In this document: positions 43,920 to 54,030 of the stretch, piece by piece
How positions within the stretch are numbered: the first letter of the stretch is position 1
Layout of the letters: each line of letters opens with the position of its first letter
Source: Paraflavitalea pollutisoli
GTDB lineage: Bacteria > Bacteroidota > Bacteroidia > Chitinophagales > Chitinophagaceae
DNA: 64,000 bases
NCBI RefSeq assembly: GCF_029360705.1
Contig: NZ_JARKMX010000008.1
Coordinates: 1,053,949-1,117,948 of the forward strand
Direction of reading: 5' to 3'
Notes under the pieces: model-generated
The model's input: the letters and a program-made list of their open reading frames with translations, nothing else
The model's database searches: none
Told to the model about the DNA's origin: nothing
Made by a program: the position numbers and the translations under genes

Positions 43920-45869
43920 ATGATCGTTGATGTGGTGAAATGCAAGTGGTTGCCGCGGTTGCTGGTGCTACTGATCCTCCTTTGTTCGCTGGGTATGGCG
44001 CAGGCGCAACCCGATTTCGAGACCTGGGGCAAGATTACACCAGAAGAGCGGGCCCTTACCGTTTGTGCTTTTGACAGTGAGGCCGTAGCGGTTGTATTGA
44101 TCGATGAAGCCATCAATGACTACAACGACGAAAGGCACCTGATCACTTACCGGCATATCCGCATCAAGATCCTGAAAGAAAAAGGGGTGGGCTACAGCGA
44201 TATCGAGATCCCTTTTTATACCCGTGATGATTTTCAACGGATCGATGACCTGGAAGCCGTTGCCTTTTCTGTCAACGCTGCAGGCCAGCTGGTGTCGCAG
44301 GCGGTAGACCGCAAGTCGATCTATACACAGCCGCGCAATGAACTGTGGTCCCAGAAGAAGTTTGCTTTTCCGGATGTGAAGCCCGGCACCATCATTGAAT
44401 ACAAATACCGGAGCGAGATGAAGAGCATCGCAGCCCTGGAAGATTGGGAGTTTCAACGAGACCTGCCTGTCGTCAAAAGCAAATTCGACCTGGCGATACC
44501 GCCCAACTACGAGTTTGCCTATATGGTGCACAAAAGCGACCAGATGCAGGTTGTGGTAAAACCCAATTCGAACGACGGAAAGATCTATTTCGAAATGAAT
44601 AATATTCCCGGTCTGCGGGATGAACCCTATATGGACGCGCGCAAGGATTACCTGCAGCGTGTCACCTTCCAGCTTTCCGGGTACAACAGCGGTTTTGGTC
44701 GCACCAAATACATGACCTCCTGGGATGAGGTCACCAAAGAATTGGGTGCCGCTTCTTATTTTGGTTCGCAGGTAGGCAAGAGCCTCAGCGGCACCGAAGC
44801 CTTCCTGGCGGCCTTGAAAAGGCTACCAACACCGGAGGAAAAGATGCGTGAGATCTATCAGTACACCCGCAGCAACATGAGCTGGACCGGTTTCACCGGT
44901 TACGGCAGCAGCGATGGCGTAAAAACCGCCTGGAGCAAACGCAAGGGCAACGTAGCTGAAGTGAACTTTGTATTGCTCAACCTGCTCACCGAGGCAGGTC
45001 TGGAGGCTTACCCTATGCTGGTGAGTACGCGGCACCATGGCAAGGTCAATACCCAGTATCCCTTTGTCGACCAGTTCAACGCTACTTATGTAGCCGTCAT
45101 CATCGGTGATAAACGATATTACCTCGATGCCACCGATGTACTGGGACAACCGGAAATGATCCCCTTCGACGTGCTGAATACCACCGCTTTTGTCGTACAC
45201 CGTAAAAAAGGCGGGCTGGTCAACATCACCGACGACGCCCTGCAATTCAAGGAAAGCGTCACCATTTCGCTGAAGCTCGACAGCAATCAGCACCTACAGG
45301 GCGTAGCTTACATCAATAGCGCGCAATATGCCCGTACAGAACGGCTGGGTGACTGGAAAAGGGGCCGCGACCGCTACCTGAGTGGCTTCGAGACCAAGGA
45401 TATGAAGATCGCGGTAGACTCTGTTAGTATTAAAAACGAAAACAACGATTCGTTGCCCCTGAGTCAGCAAATCCAGTTCAGGACACCGGCAACAGCTACC
45501 GGCGACTATATCTTCGTACCCGTCAACCTGTTCTCGGGTTTCGAAACGAATCCCTTCCTCGCCAACAACCGCTTCAGTGATATCAATTTCGGGTATCGTC
45601 GCCTGATCAACTTCAGCACGTATATCGAAATACCTGCGGGCTATGTGGTAGACGCGCTACCCAAATCACTTCAGGTGGTCAACAGCGACAAAACAGTTGT
45701 CTTTGCCCGCGAGCTTTTTCAAGACGCCAATACCAACAAGGTACTGGCACGATTGAAGATCGAAATGAAGAAAAGCCTGTATTCGGTCGATGAATACGGC
45801 GAACTGAAAGAATTTTACAAGCGTATGTTCGATATGCTGAATGAGCAAATTGTATTCAAGAAAAAGTAA
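43920..45869 (+). CDS. DUF3857/transglutaminase-like protein, catalytic residues missing (paralogue 2)
   Basis: This 649-residue exported protein (signal M-A-Q-A-Q near 22-26) closely parallels the preceding gene along its length, including H-I-R-I-K-I-L-K-E-K-G, Y-L-Q-R and N-P-F-L-A-N-N-R-F-S-D near the C-terminus. The transglutaminase-like region has G-N-V-A-E-V-N at the Cys position and F-N-A-T-Y at the His position, so it should be inactive. It is 5 bp after paralogue 1 and 6 bp before paralogue 3. A gene duplication is the simple explanation. Confidence 0.85.
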   Translation: MIVDVVKCKWLPRLLVLLILLCSLGMAQAQPDFETWGKITPEERALTVCAFDSEAVAVVLIDEAINDYNDERHLITYRHIRIKILKEKGVGYSDIEIPFYTRDDFQRIDDLEAVAFSVNAAGQLVSQAVDRKSIYTQPRNELWSQKKFAFPDVKPGTIIEYKYRSEMKSIAALEDWEFQRDLPVVKSKFDLAIPPNYEFAYMVHKSDQMQVVVKPNSNDGKIYFEMNNIPGLRDEPYMDARKDYLQRVTFQLSGYNSGFGRTKYMTSWDEVTKELGAASYFGSQVGKSLSGTEAFLAALKRLPTPEEKMREIYQYTRSNMSWTGFTGYGSSDGVKTAWSKRKGNVAEVNFVLLNLLTEAGLEAYPMLVSTRHHGKVNTQYPFVDQFNATYVAVIIGDKRYYLDATDVLGQPEMIPFDVLNTTAFVVHRKKGGLVNITDDALQFKESVTISLKLDSNQHLQGVAYINSAQYARTERLGDWKRGRDRYLSGFETKDMKIAVDSVSIKNENNDSLPLSQQIQFRTPATATGDYIFVPVNLFSGFETNPFLANNRFSDINFGYRRLINFSTYIEIPAGYVVDALPKSLQVVNSDKTVVFARELFQDANTNKVLARLKIEMKKSLYSVDEYGELKEFYKRMFDMLNEQIVFKKK

Positions 45870-45875
45870 CGAACT

Positions 45876-47774
45876 ATGAGAAAAAGTCCCTTGTTGATGG
45901 TCCCGTCGCTGTTACTGGCCATATGGAGCCAGGCACAACTGCCACCGCTGGCGGTGTCGGCCATCCCGGATTCGCTCAAGAAGAATGCTTCTGTCATCAA
46001 GCGCTATGAAAACTCGTTTTTCGAGATCACTGATATTGACCGGGGGTACCTGAAGACCCATGAGGTATATACCATCCTGAACGAAGACGGCGCTTCGCGC
46101 CTGAATATCACGGAACAATTCGACAACAAATTCTTCTTTCTTGAAAACGTCGACATACGGGTGTACGATGCCACCGGTAAGCAGATCAACAAATACAAGA
46201 AGAAAGACATGATGACCTATGGCGGCAGCGACGGTCTGATCGATGACAATAAATATGCTTTCATCAGGGTGCCTGCCCCCTCCTATCCCATCACCATCGA
46301 AACGGTGATAGAGTCGAAGTTCAAAGGGTCCTTGTTCCTTCCATCGTACAGCGTGATCGTACCGGACGAAGGGATACAACAATCCACCTTTGCCGTCAAG
46401 GTACCCAAGGCGCTTGACCTGCGCTACAAAGAGCAGCAGATCAAATTACCACCGACTGTAACCGAGGATGAAAAATACAAGACCTATACCTGGTCGGTCA
46501 GTAACCTGGCGGCCATCAAATCGGAGCCCAATGCCGTAAGCCCTGAAAGCCGGTATCCCCGCATCATTCTGGCGGCCAACCGTTTCAAGATGGACGATTA
46601 CGAAGGCGATATGAGCAGCTGGAAGAACCTGGGTCTTTGGTACAACAACCTGCACAAAGGACTGGAAGTACTGCCCGATGACCGGAAGGCTTTTTTGCAA
46701 AACCTGGTGAAAGACGCCAAGGATGACCGCGAAAAAGTAAGACTGGTCTACGATTACCTGCAGAAGAACTTTCGCTACGTAAGTATTCAGCTGGGCATCG
46801 GCGGCTGGAAATCATTGCCGGCCACGTTTACCGACCAAAAGAAGTACGGCGATTGCAAAGGCCTTACCAATTATATGTATGCCGCCCTGAGGGCCGTGGG
46901 CATCAAAAGTCATCCGGCCTTGATCAATGCGACATACAACAAAGAACCGGTAGATCCTAATTTTCCCATGAGCGGCTTCAACCATGTGATCCTTTGTGTT
47001 CCGCAACCCAAAGACAGTATCTGGCTCGAGTGTACCAGTAAGACCAATGACTTTGGCGTGCTGGGCGTATTCACTGAAAACAGGAATGCCCTGCTGGTCA
47101 CGGAAGAAGGCGGAGTGCTGGTGAGTACCCCCAGAAGCAACAGCAAAGACAACCTGTTCAACGTGCTGACGAAAGTCACCATACAGCCCGATGGGTCGGG
47201 CAAGCTGGTCAGTACGTTTCGCATCACCGGAGAATACAAGGATGTGATCGGCGATCTGATGGAAGATAAAAAAGACGACCAGAAGAACTTCATCATCAAT
47301 GGCATGGGATTCAAACAGCCTGATGAATTCAACCTGATCAAAAAGGAAGCTGCCGGCAAGATGGAGACCGAACTGGAAATGGTGGTCGAGAAAGTACCGG
47401 AGTTCATTGCCGGCAACAAAATGTTCCTGAGTCCACGCCAGTATAAAATGACAGGTAGTATCCTGCCCAAAAGCGAGGACCGGAAAATGGACTATTTTTT
47501 CCACAATCCTTACCAGAAAAACGACACGACGGTGATACAATTACCGGAAGGCTTTTCGGTAGACGCCCTGCCCCAGCCCAAGGAGATCAAATGCCCCATG
47601 GCCAGCTATATCAGCAAATGCTGGTTCGATCAAGATACCAAAGCCGTCTATTCTGCAACTACCCTTGTGCTGAACCAGCACCGGATACCAGCCGCCGAAT
47701 ATCCAGCCATCAAGAAGTTCTTCGATGAAGTGGCGCTCGATGATGCGCAGCGTATTGTCATCAAAAAACAGTAA
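45876..47774 (+). CDS. DUF3857 domain transglutaminase-like protein, catalytic residues present (paralogue 3)
   Basis: This 632-residue exported protein has the same domain plan as the two preceding genes but is more distant. The transglutaminase-like core is intact: Cys327 in K-K-Y-G-D-C-K-G-L, His370 in G-F-N-H-V-I-L, and an acidic third residue, Glu385, in W-L-E-C-T-S-K where Asp is common. It should have cysteine protease or transamidase activity in the periplasm, with unknown substrate. It ends the operon at a strong terminator. I infer that the two dead paralogues may guide or regulate it. Confidence 0.85.
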   Translation: MRKSPLLMVPSLLLAIWSQAQLPPLAVSAIPDSLKKNASVIKRYENSFFEITDIDRGYLKTHEVYTILNEDGASRLNITEQFDNKFFFLENVDIRVYDATGKQINKYKKKDMMTYGGSDGLIDDNKYAFIRVPAPSYPITIETVIESKFKGSLFLPSYSVIVPDEGIQQSTFAVKVPKALDLRYKEQQIKLPPTVTEDEKYKTYTWSVSNLAAIKSEPNAVSPESRYPRIILAANRFKMDDYEGDMSSWKNLGLWYNNLHKGLEVLPDDRKAFLQNLVKDAKDDREKVRLVYDYLQKNFRYVSIQLGIGGWKSLPATFTDQKKYGDCKGLTNYMYAALRAVGIKSHPALINATYNKEPVDPNFPMSGFNHVILCVPQPKDSIWLECTSKTNDFGVLGVFTENRNALLVTEEGGVLVSTPRSNSKDNLFNVLTKVTIQPDGSGKLVSTFRITGEYKDVIGDLMEDKKDDQKNFIINGMGFKQPDEFNLIKKEAAGKMETELEMVVEKVPEFIAGNKMFLSPRQYKMTGSILPKSEDRKMDYFFHNPYQKNDTTVIQLPEGFSVDALPQPKEIKCPMASYISKCWFDQDTKAVYSATTLVLNQHRIPAAEYPAIKKFFDEVALDDAQRIVIKKQ

Positions 47775-47800
47775 GAGAGGCATAGAGGCAACAAGTAATA

Positions 47801-47843
47801 ATAACAAACGGGTGACGCTGATAAAGCATCACCCGTTTGTTAT
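47801..47843. terminator. Bidirectional terminator between the DUF3857 operon and the ubiD-like gene
   Basis: ATAACAAACGGGTGA (47801-47815) pairs perfectly with TCACCCGTTTGTTAT (47829-47843). An inner GCT/AGC adds three pairs. T/A-rich flanks on both sides support use by both convergent genes. Confidence 0.85.
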
Positions 47844-47910
47844 ATACATGCTGTCTGGATCACTCCTGTCTCTCAGTCATCTCTATGGCTGGCTGCCTTC
47901 ATGCCCCTTC

Positions 47911-49845
47911 TCACACATGCTCCACCACCGCTTCTTCTCCGTAGATCTGTCCTTTAAATTTGAGCGAGGGCGAAGGTTGAAATGCCCCCAATCCCAGCGA
48001 AGACCATTTCTGGTCGACCGATGCAATGGTGGTATCGTCGGCCACGATGATATTGGGCCAGTCGCGCTGAAAATCGTCGTGTTCTTTGGTTTTAATGGTG
48101 CCGTCGAAGCCCATACAAGCCCATTTCTTCCCGACCTGCTGCGTGGAGGGTTGCTCGAAAGGCAGGCTATCGCGACGGGGATCGAGGTTGTTGCAGAAGC
48201 GCCAGAGCGCTACCGCCAGATCGCCCGCGTCTACCGTATGCTCCACATACAATACCACCTTTACGCCTTCAATAGCATTGGACTGACAGAGTTGTTGGTG
48301 CAGCTCGCGTACATGTCCTTTGCGGTTTTTCTGTACCGAAACCACGATGCAGGGTATATCTAGTGCCAGCAATTGTGTGTTGATGCTTTTGATATCGGCA
48401 AACGTTGCCAGCACTGCTTTATCATCCACTTTCACCCCATTGCTTTGCAGGCAATACGAATCATCGGTTTCCTCTTCCAGTTTGCGCGTACCATCGATAC
48501 ACATCTTACCGCCAAAGCCCAGCTTGCTGCAGCTGTGGTCGAGTACATCCATCGGGCCTTGCGAAAAATAAATATCCGTAGCCGGATTGAGGTGCCTGAA
48601 CATATACTGGGCCAGGGCTTTGTAGTCGGTGATGGGGGTAGTACCATCGGTCAAAGCCAGGATCTTGTTGAACATCATCTGACCGGCGCCCCACATGGCA
48701 TTCATCACCTTTTGTCCCTGACCGGGGTATTCCTTGTTGATCTTAGTGATCACCAGGTTGTGGAATACACCTTCCACCGGCATGTCCATGTCGACGATCT
48801 CAGGTACCATCGTCATCTTGATCGGTGCGAGGAAAATGCGTTCAGTAGCCTTCCCCAGCCAGGCATCTTCCTGGGGTGGAATGCCCACAATGGTGGCAGG
48901 GTATACCGGGTTCTTTTTATGTGTGATAGCGGTAATATGAAATTTGGGGTACCAGTCGGGCAATGAATAATAACCGGTATGGTCGCCAAAAGGGCCTTCC
49001 CAGATCAATTCGTCATGGGGGTCTACATACCCTTCGATCACGAAGTCTGCATCGGCCGGCACTTCGATCGCCGGCTGGGAGATACATTTCACCAGTTCTA
49101 CCTTCTTTTTGCGCAGGAAACCGGCGAGCATGTATTCGTCCACGTTCTCCGGCAGGGGTGCCGTAGCAGAATAGGCGTACACGGGATCGCCGCCCAGTGC
49201 AACTGCCACGGGCATCCGGGTACCGAGTTTTTTGTATTCGCTGAAGTGTTTGGCACTCACTTTATGGCGATGCCAGTGCATACCCGTCAACTGCGGGCCA
49301 AACACCTGCATGCGGTACATACCCACGTTGCGGGTATTGGTGTGGGGGTCTTTGGTATGAATGATAGGCAGGGTCACAAAGGGACCGCCATCTTTGGGCC
49401 AGCAGGTTATTACCGGCAGTTTGGAAATATCCGCTTGTGCGCCTTCCCACACCACTTCCTGGCAGGCACCTCTTCCTCCCTTTACTTTGGGCATCCAGGA
49501 GGCAAACTCGCCCAGTTTAGGCAGCAATTTCAGTTTATCCAGGATACTTTCCTTGGGAGCAGCCAGCAGCTTGAAAAGGTCTTCGATGTTGCGGGCAACA
49601 TCATCGAGGTGGTTGACGCCAAGGGCCAGGCACATCCGCTTGTCGCTGCCATAGGCATTCATCAGCACGGGGAAATCGTACCCCGTATTTTCGAAGAGCA
49701 ATGCTTTGCCGCCACCCGGCATTTTACTGACCCGGTCGGTGATCTCGGCGATCTCCAGTTTGGGGTCTACATATTCTTTGATACGGATCAATTCGCCTGC
49801 CTGCTCCAGGGTATCGATAAACTGCTGCTGATTCCGGTATGCCAT
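47911..49845 (-). CDS. UbiD-family prenylated-FMN decarboxylase (probable menaquinone biosynthesis)
   Basis: The ATG at 49845 (M-A-Y-R-N) gives 644 residues, the usual length for the long Bacteroidota UbiD form. Recognisable segments include G-G-G-K-A-L-L-F-E-N at the N-terminus, P-D-W-Y-P-K-F-H-I-T-A-I-T, Y-P-A-T-I-V-G-I-P-P-Q-E-D, and I-D-G-T-R-K near 525. UbiD enzymes use prenylated FMN made by UbiX, which is not in this window. Ubiquinone is not made by Bacteroidota, so a menaquinone or futalosine-pathway decarboxylation, or an aromatic acid substrate, is likelier. The gene has a -7 element and is independent of its neighbours. Confidence 0.88.
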   Translation of the reverse strand: MAYRNQQQFIDTLEQAGELIRIKEYVDPKLEIAEITDRVSKMPGGGKALLFENTGYDFPVLMNAYGSDKRMCLALGVNHLDDVARNIEDLFKLLAAPKESILDKLKLLPKLGEFASWMPKVKGGRGACQEVVWEGAQADISKLPVITCWPKDGGPFVTLPIIHTKDPHTNTRNVGMYRMQVFGPQLTGMHWHRHKVSAKHFSEYKKLGTRMPVAVALGGDPVYAYSATAPLPENVDEYMLAGFLRKKKVELVKCISQPAIEVPADADFVIEGYVDPHDELIWEGPFGDHTGYYSLPDWYPKFHITAITHKKNPVYPATIVGIPPQEDAWLGKATERIFLAPIKMTMVPEIVDMDMPVEGVFHNLVITKINKEYPGQGQKVMNAMWGAGQMMFNKILALTDGTTPITDYKALAQYMFRHLNPATDIYFSQGPMDVLDHSCSKLGFGGKMCIDGTRKLEEETDDSYCLQSNGVKVDDKAVLATFADIKSINTQLLALDIPCIVVSVQKNRKGHVRELHQQLCQSNAIEGVKVVLYVEHTVDAGDLAVALWRFCNNLDPRRDSLPFEQPSTQQVGKKWACMGFDGTIKTKEHDDFQRDWPNIIVADDTTIASVDQKWSSLGLGAFQPSPSLKFKGQIYGEEAVVEHV

Positions 49846-49863
49846 GCTTTGTTTTTTGCGGGG

Positions 49864-49871
49864 CAAAGTTA
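49864..49871 (-). promoter_or_regulatory. -7 promoter element of the UbiD-family gene
   Basis: On the minus strand the sequence reads TAACTTTG, a match to TAnnTTTG, 18 bp before the start codon at 49845. No -33 TTTG with standard spacing was recognised. Confidence 0.45.
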
Positions 49872-49933
49872 CGACAGAAAGCGACGCGGACCGTCTGGTG
49901 ACAATACCGGCAAACCGGCCGCAGAATTCCGGC

Positions 49934-49967
49934 AAAAAGCAAGGCCCCCTGGCATGCAGGAGGCCTT
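49934..49967 (-). terminator. Intrinsic terminator of the DUF6089 gene
   Basis: On the minus strand AAGGCCTCCTG pairs with CAGGGGGCCTT (one T-G wobble) around a 5-nt loop (plus-strand 49941-49967), followed by GC and T5 (plus-strand A5, 49934-49938). Confidence 0.8.
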
Positions 49968-49995
49968 CACATATCGGCAGATAGTAAGAAACTGG

Positions 49996-50874
49996 TTAAT
50001 ACACATTTTTGGGACAACCGAGCCGGCTCTTGCCACCACCACCGCCGCCGAAACCACCATTGTTACCGGTGCCACCGATACCGATGGTAAGGGTAAGGCC
50101 CTGGAAATAATACCAATCCTTCACTTTGGCATTACCCCGTAGCGTGCCTTCGGCCGGATAGTTGGGATCGCCATTCTTCAGCTCTCTGCCGCGGTAGGAC
50201 ATTTCTACAGCTTTGGCGCCTCTTTCAACATCGAGTGCAGTTGCATCGACATATCGCGTACTGACATCGTCGAGATAGTCCGTAAACAATTTACGCAGGC
50301 CGATCTCATAACCCAGCACCACATTGTCGCTGATGCGGAATTTAATACCGCCGCCAAATGGAATCGCAAATTGGTTGCGGGCATACGGCTTACGATCGGG
50401 ATATTGTTGTATCCCCTGCCCCTCAGTACTCAGCGGCTGCAGGAATATTTTATTGCCCAGCGTATCATAGGCAAATGGATCGAAATGGTACAACGCAATC
50501 CCCCCGAAGATATAGGGCGATATTTTCTTGTTCTCCAGGTTAAACAAAGTATACTCCAGCATCAGGTTACCCTCCAGTATCTTGCTTTGAAAGCTTAGGT
50601 TGCGCGCCTGCCGCAGGGTGTCGGTCGATTTTTTATCACTGGCTTCTACCGAACCATACTGAATACCCCCACGCACGGCAAAATGAGGCGTAAGGTCGTA
50701 CTTGAGGCCGACACCAAGGCCTAGATTGGACTGTTGGAGTGTGAAGGCTTTTTCCTGCAGATCGCCCTGGTAGTTGGTCACCCCACCAAACAACGTGAGG
50801 TGGAGACGGCGGGTTTCCTGCGCCTGAACAAGTACAGGCAATAGCACGCATAACAATGCGGTCGTTTTTCGCAT
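49996..50874 (-). CDS. DUF6089-type outer-membrane beta-barrel protein
   Basis: This 292-residue protein has a signal peptide (L-L-P-V-L-V-Q-A-Q) and a barrel with Y-Q-G-D-L-Q near 35-40, L-G-V-G-L-K-Y-D-L, I-S-P-Y-I-F-G-G-I-A-L-Y-H-F-D-P and F-A-I-P-F-G-G-G-I-K-F, characteristic of the PorT-like/DUF6089 group. The C-terminus is a glycine-rich segment ending C-P-K-N-V-Y, a tail often seen in Chitinophagaceae homologues. It is monocistronic, with its own terminator. The function is structural or unknown; a role in type IX secretion is only suggested by family resemblance to PorT. Confidence 0.82.
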   Translation of the reverse strand: MRKTTALLCVLLPVLVQAQETRRLHLTLFGGVTNYQGDLQEKAFTLQQSNLGLGVGLKYDLTPHFAVRGGIQYGSVEASDKKSTDTLRQARNLSFQSKILEGNLMLEYTLFNLENKKISPYIFGGIALYHFDPFAYDTLGNKIFLQPLSTEGQGIQQYPDRKPYARNQFAIPFGGGIKFRISDNVVLGYEIGLRKLFTDYLDDVSTRYVDATALDVERGAKAVEMSYRGRELKNGDPNYPAEGTLRGNAKVKDWYYFQGLTLTIGIGGTGNNGGFGGGGGGKSRLGCPKNVY

Positions 50875-51126
50875 ACGTTCTTTCTTTTTTTGTGATTAGC
50901 GCGATTTAAGGCTGGGTAAATTTCTTCAGATAGTGTTCTAGATTTACGGATGCGATCAACGTAAAGATTTATAGATTGAATGTTTGAACGCAAGTTTCGC
51001 GCCAATTTATTCAACCACTTGCAACATAAGGCTATAGGCAACAACGCATGTGGATAATTTACTCTCCCTCCGTCGATTGTGCTTTTGTGTAGATACGACC
51101 TGCGGGGCTGTCTGGTTGGGTGTATA

Positions 51127-54030
51127 TTATTTTTTCCCGGGTTCGCTGTCTGCCTGCCGGATCGTGAGGAGGAATTGAAACAGGTTGGTATCGGTGGTTA
51201 TCTGTAATTTCTTGCGGAGGCGGTACCGACTGATCTCGACACCACGTACCGAAATGTTCATCAACTGCGCAATCTCTTTGGTAGAAAGATTCATACGCAG
51301 ATAAGCGCAAAGCTTGATCTCATTGGCCGTAAGCGCCGGGTAAGTTTGCTTGAGCGCCACCAGGAAATCGCTGTGTACACGATCGAAGTGAAAGGCAAAT
51401 TGCTCCCACCCCTGGTCTACCTTATCTTCTTCATGTAAAATGCGCAGGAGTTTTTTTAGCTCATCGCCTTCGTCGCTGTGTGAAGGCATCTTCTTCAACC
51501 GGGTCAACTCATCTTTGATGCGGCTGATCAACTCGCCCTTTTGTACCAGGTGCATGGCAGAGGAAGCCAGCTCTTTGTTCTTATGATCGATCTCCGACAC
51601 GAGCTTTTCATTGCGCAGCTGCATGATCTCTTTCTCCGACTTCTCCAGTTCGAGCTGATGCAGGTATTGCAGTCGCCGCTGCTCTTCCTCATGACGCTGC
51701 TGTTGACGGGCAAACTTCTTTTGCTGCCGCTTGTACAAAGCGACGGCTAAACAACAAAGTGCCAGCAGGTACACGGCATAGGCCCACCAACTCTGGTACC
51801 AGGGCGGCATGACCCGAAACACATAACTGGCTACCGCCGATTCATTGCCAAGGTTGTTGCGCGCCTTCACCTCAAAGGTATAGGTGCCAGGCGGCAGGTT
51901 GGTGTAATCCTTCTCCGTCTTCCGTGACCACTCCGACCAGCCGGCATCAAACCCTTTCAATTGATAACTATAGCTGATATTCGCTTGCTGACCATATAAG
52001 GTCGATGCATATTCAACATGCAGGGAGTTCCATTTCCAGGGAATATCGGGCGTTACGGTCTTCCCAAAATATCCTCCAAAAACCTGGCGGGTCGTAGGCC
52101 CGGTAGCATTGACAGAATTGATGAGTGCCTGCAATTTCGTTTTGGTGCGCCGGTATTGCTCGTAGTTGATATGGTAGAAACCTGTTTCCCCGCCCATAAA
52201 GATATTGCGGGCATTGACCGTGTACAGGTGCTCGAACCCACTGACCATTTTACCATTGAGGTCGGGTAAATAAACGATCTGCGGGGAGGTGCCGGTATAG
52301 TCAGCTACCCCCAACTGCTTTTCGTGGATGAACCAGATATTACCCTCGGTATCTTCTTTCAGGTACCGGATGCTCAACTGCCCGAACACCGGCTGGAAAT
52401 CACGCGCCGGTTCAAACCGATCCGTTTGTGGCTGGTATTGGTACACCCCTTTCTCGGTGGCGATCACCACCTGGTTCCTGACCTGGTACACGTGGTTATT
52501 CATAAAGGAGGGCAGTCCGTCCTGTTGTGTATACAACTTGATCTGTGCCGGCTGCACACTCATATCGATGCGGTACACTCCCCGATAAGGATGCGATGCC
52601 CAGGCGATATTGTTGTTGTCGAACGTCACAAACCGGGCAGGCTCGTCCAGGCCGGGCACAGCTTTGCCAGCCAGGAACCGGCCATTGTGGTATTCCATCA
52701 GCTCCAGCCCATGATAGGTGCCTGCCAGTACTTGCGCCGAGGGCAGCACCTTGCTCACCGGCAGATAGGTCCAATAACCGGCGCCGGGCCGCGCATGGAC
52801 AGGAATGGCGCCCCCAGGCAGTACCTGGTAGGCCCCATCGTGGTGCCCCATCAACACCTGACCATTGATGCCCGACAATCCCCATACCTGCCCCTTGGTA
52901 TTGGGCACCGCAGCAAATTGTCCTTTTACAAAGCTCAGGTCTTCCATCGGCGTCAGGGGCACCGTGTACAACCCATTGGTCGTACCCAGGTAAAGCCGCT
53001 CGTTGTGCAGCAGGGCAGCGTACCCCGAACCATCGTTCCCGTTTTCGGGATGAATATGTTTGATCGCATTGTCGTAAGCCACAAAATCGATCCCGTTATC
53101 GAGTCCCAGCCATAAATTATTGGCCCGGTCGCGGAAGATGCTGGTAATATTATTGTTCTGCAGCCCCTCCTTGCGGGAGAAACTTTGCACTAACTCACCC
53201 CGCCGATTGAATATATGACAACCACCCAGGCTGGTAGCCAGGGCAAACCGGTTACGTTCGAGCGCAATGCCGCCATAGATTGTTTCGCGTGCTACCCGGT
53301 CGAGATCGGGGGAATGAAAAGGCAGGAGCTTATTGGCCGTCAACAGGTACACCCCATCTTTCAGGGTGGCCAGCAGGGAACTGTCTTTACCCATCGGAAT
53401 AAGGGCGCTGATATACAACCCCGGAGGCTGGTCTTCCTGCCGCATCATCGGCTGCCAGGTACCCTGGCTGAAGCGCAGCAAACCGTGGCTCATATCCTGG
53501 GCTACGAGCTGGCCCTCGTGCATACCCATATACGCCCATTCCGACACTGCGGGATACACGATGATGTGCTGGTTGCTGAGCTGCAATATTTTAGTGATGG
53601 ACCGGAAGAATACATCATTGCCCCAGGGTATGATATCCCAGATGTCGGCAATCGACCGCTCCCTGGCCGGTATCAGGTGCTTGATGGAGGTATAAGTAAG
53701 GGTGCCGGCCGAGTCGGGCGCAAAATAACCGATCTCATCCTGCCCACCCGCATAAATACGGCCGTCGGGTCCGATAGCAATAGAACGTACGATGGTTTTG
53801 TTGGGAAGGGGGTAGATACGCCAATGTGTGCCATCGAAGCTGAGCACACCTTCATTATTGGCAAAATACATGATGCCATTGGCATCCTGCTGCACATCCC
53901 AGTTTTGGGTGCCTCCCCCGTAAATGTGCTTGGAGTAATTGATGATCTCAGGCAAACCAATGGTGTTCTGGCCCAGGCATGATATGCCCGAAACCAGCAG
54001 CATCAGCAGCAATCGTTTTGATCTTTTCAT
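51127..54030 (-). CDS. Y_Y_Y-domain one-component regulator with LuxR-type DNA-binding domain
   Basis: The ATG at 54030 gives 967 residues. After a signal sequence (L-L-L-M-L-L-V-S-G-I-S), a periplasmic region of two-component-regulator propeller repeats (about 30-640) leads to a triple-tyrosine domain (about 665-730, with Y-S-Y-Q-L-K-G-F-D-A-G-W-S-E-W). A transmembrane helix (about 740-760) and a long coiled coil follow. The C-terminal LuxR/GerE helix-turn-helix reads N-E-I-K-L-C-A-Y-L-R-M-N-L-S-T-K-E-I-A. There is no kinase domain, so the sensor binds DNA directly. It diverges from susC and is expected to sense a glycan breakdown product, probably a beta-glucan oligosaccharide given GH16 in the locus. 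Confidence 0.9.
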   Translation of the reverse strand: MKRSKRLLLMLLVSGISCLGQNTIGLPEIINYSKHIYGGGTQNWDVQQDANGIMYFANNEGVLSFDGTHWRIYPLPNKTIVRSIAIGPDGRIYAGGQDEIGYFAPDSAGTLTYTSIKHLIPARERSIADIWDIIPWGNDVFFRSITKILQLSNQHIIVYPAVSEWAYMGMHEGQLVAQDMSHGLLRFSQGTWQPMMRQEDQPPGLYISALIPMGKDSSLLATLKDGVYLLTANKLLPFHSPDLDRVARETIYGGIALERNRFALATSLGGCHIFNRRGELVQSFSRKEGLQNNNITSIFRDRANNLWLGLDNGIDFVAYDNAIKHIHPENGNDGSGYAALLHNERLYLGTTNGLYTVPLTPMEDLSFVKGQFAAVPNTKGQVWGLSGINGQVLMGHHDGAYQVLPGGAIPVHARPGAGYWTYLPVSKVLPSAQVLAGTYHGLELMEYHNGRFLAGKAVPGLDEPARFVTFDNNNIAWASHPYRGVYRIDMSVQPAQIKLYTQQDGLPSFMNNHVYQVRNQVVIATEKGVYQYQPQTDRFEPARDFQPVFGQLSIRYLKEDTEGNIWFIHEKQLGVADYTGTSPQIVYLPDLNGKMVSGFEHLYTVNARNIFMGGETGFYHINYEQYRRTKTKLQALINSVNATGPTTRQVFGGYFGKTVTPDIPWKWNSLHVEYASTLYGQQANISYSYQLKGFDAGWSEWSRKTEKDYTNLPPGTYTFEVKARNNLGNESAVASYVFRVMPPWYQSWWAYAVYLLALCCLAVALYKRQQKKFARQQQRHEEEQRRLQYLHQLELEKSEKEIMQLRNEKLVSEIDHKNKELASSAMHLVQKGELISRIKDELTRLKKMPSHSDEGDELKKLLRILHEEDKVDQGWEQFAFHFDRVHSDFLVALKQTYPALTANEIKLCAYLRMNLSTKEIAQLMNISVRGVEISRYRLRKKLQITTDTNLFQFLLTIRQADSEPGKK

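Noticed and set aside
48979-50142. 387-codon plus-strand frame over the UbiD-family gene
   Set aside because: Crosses the minus-strand ubiD-like gene, its promoter and the DUF6089 terminator, with no domain signature.
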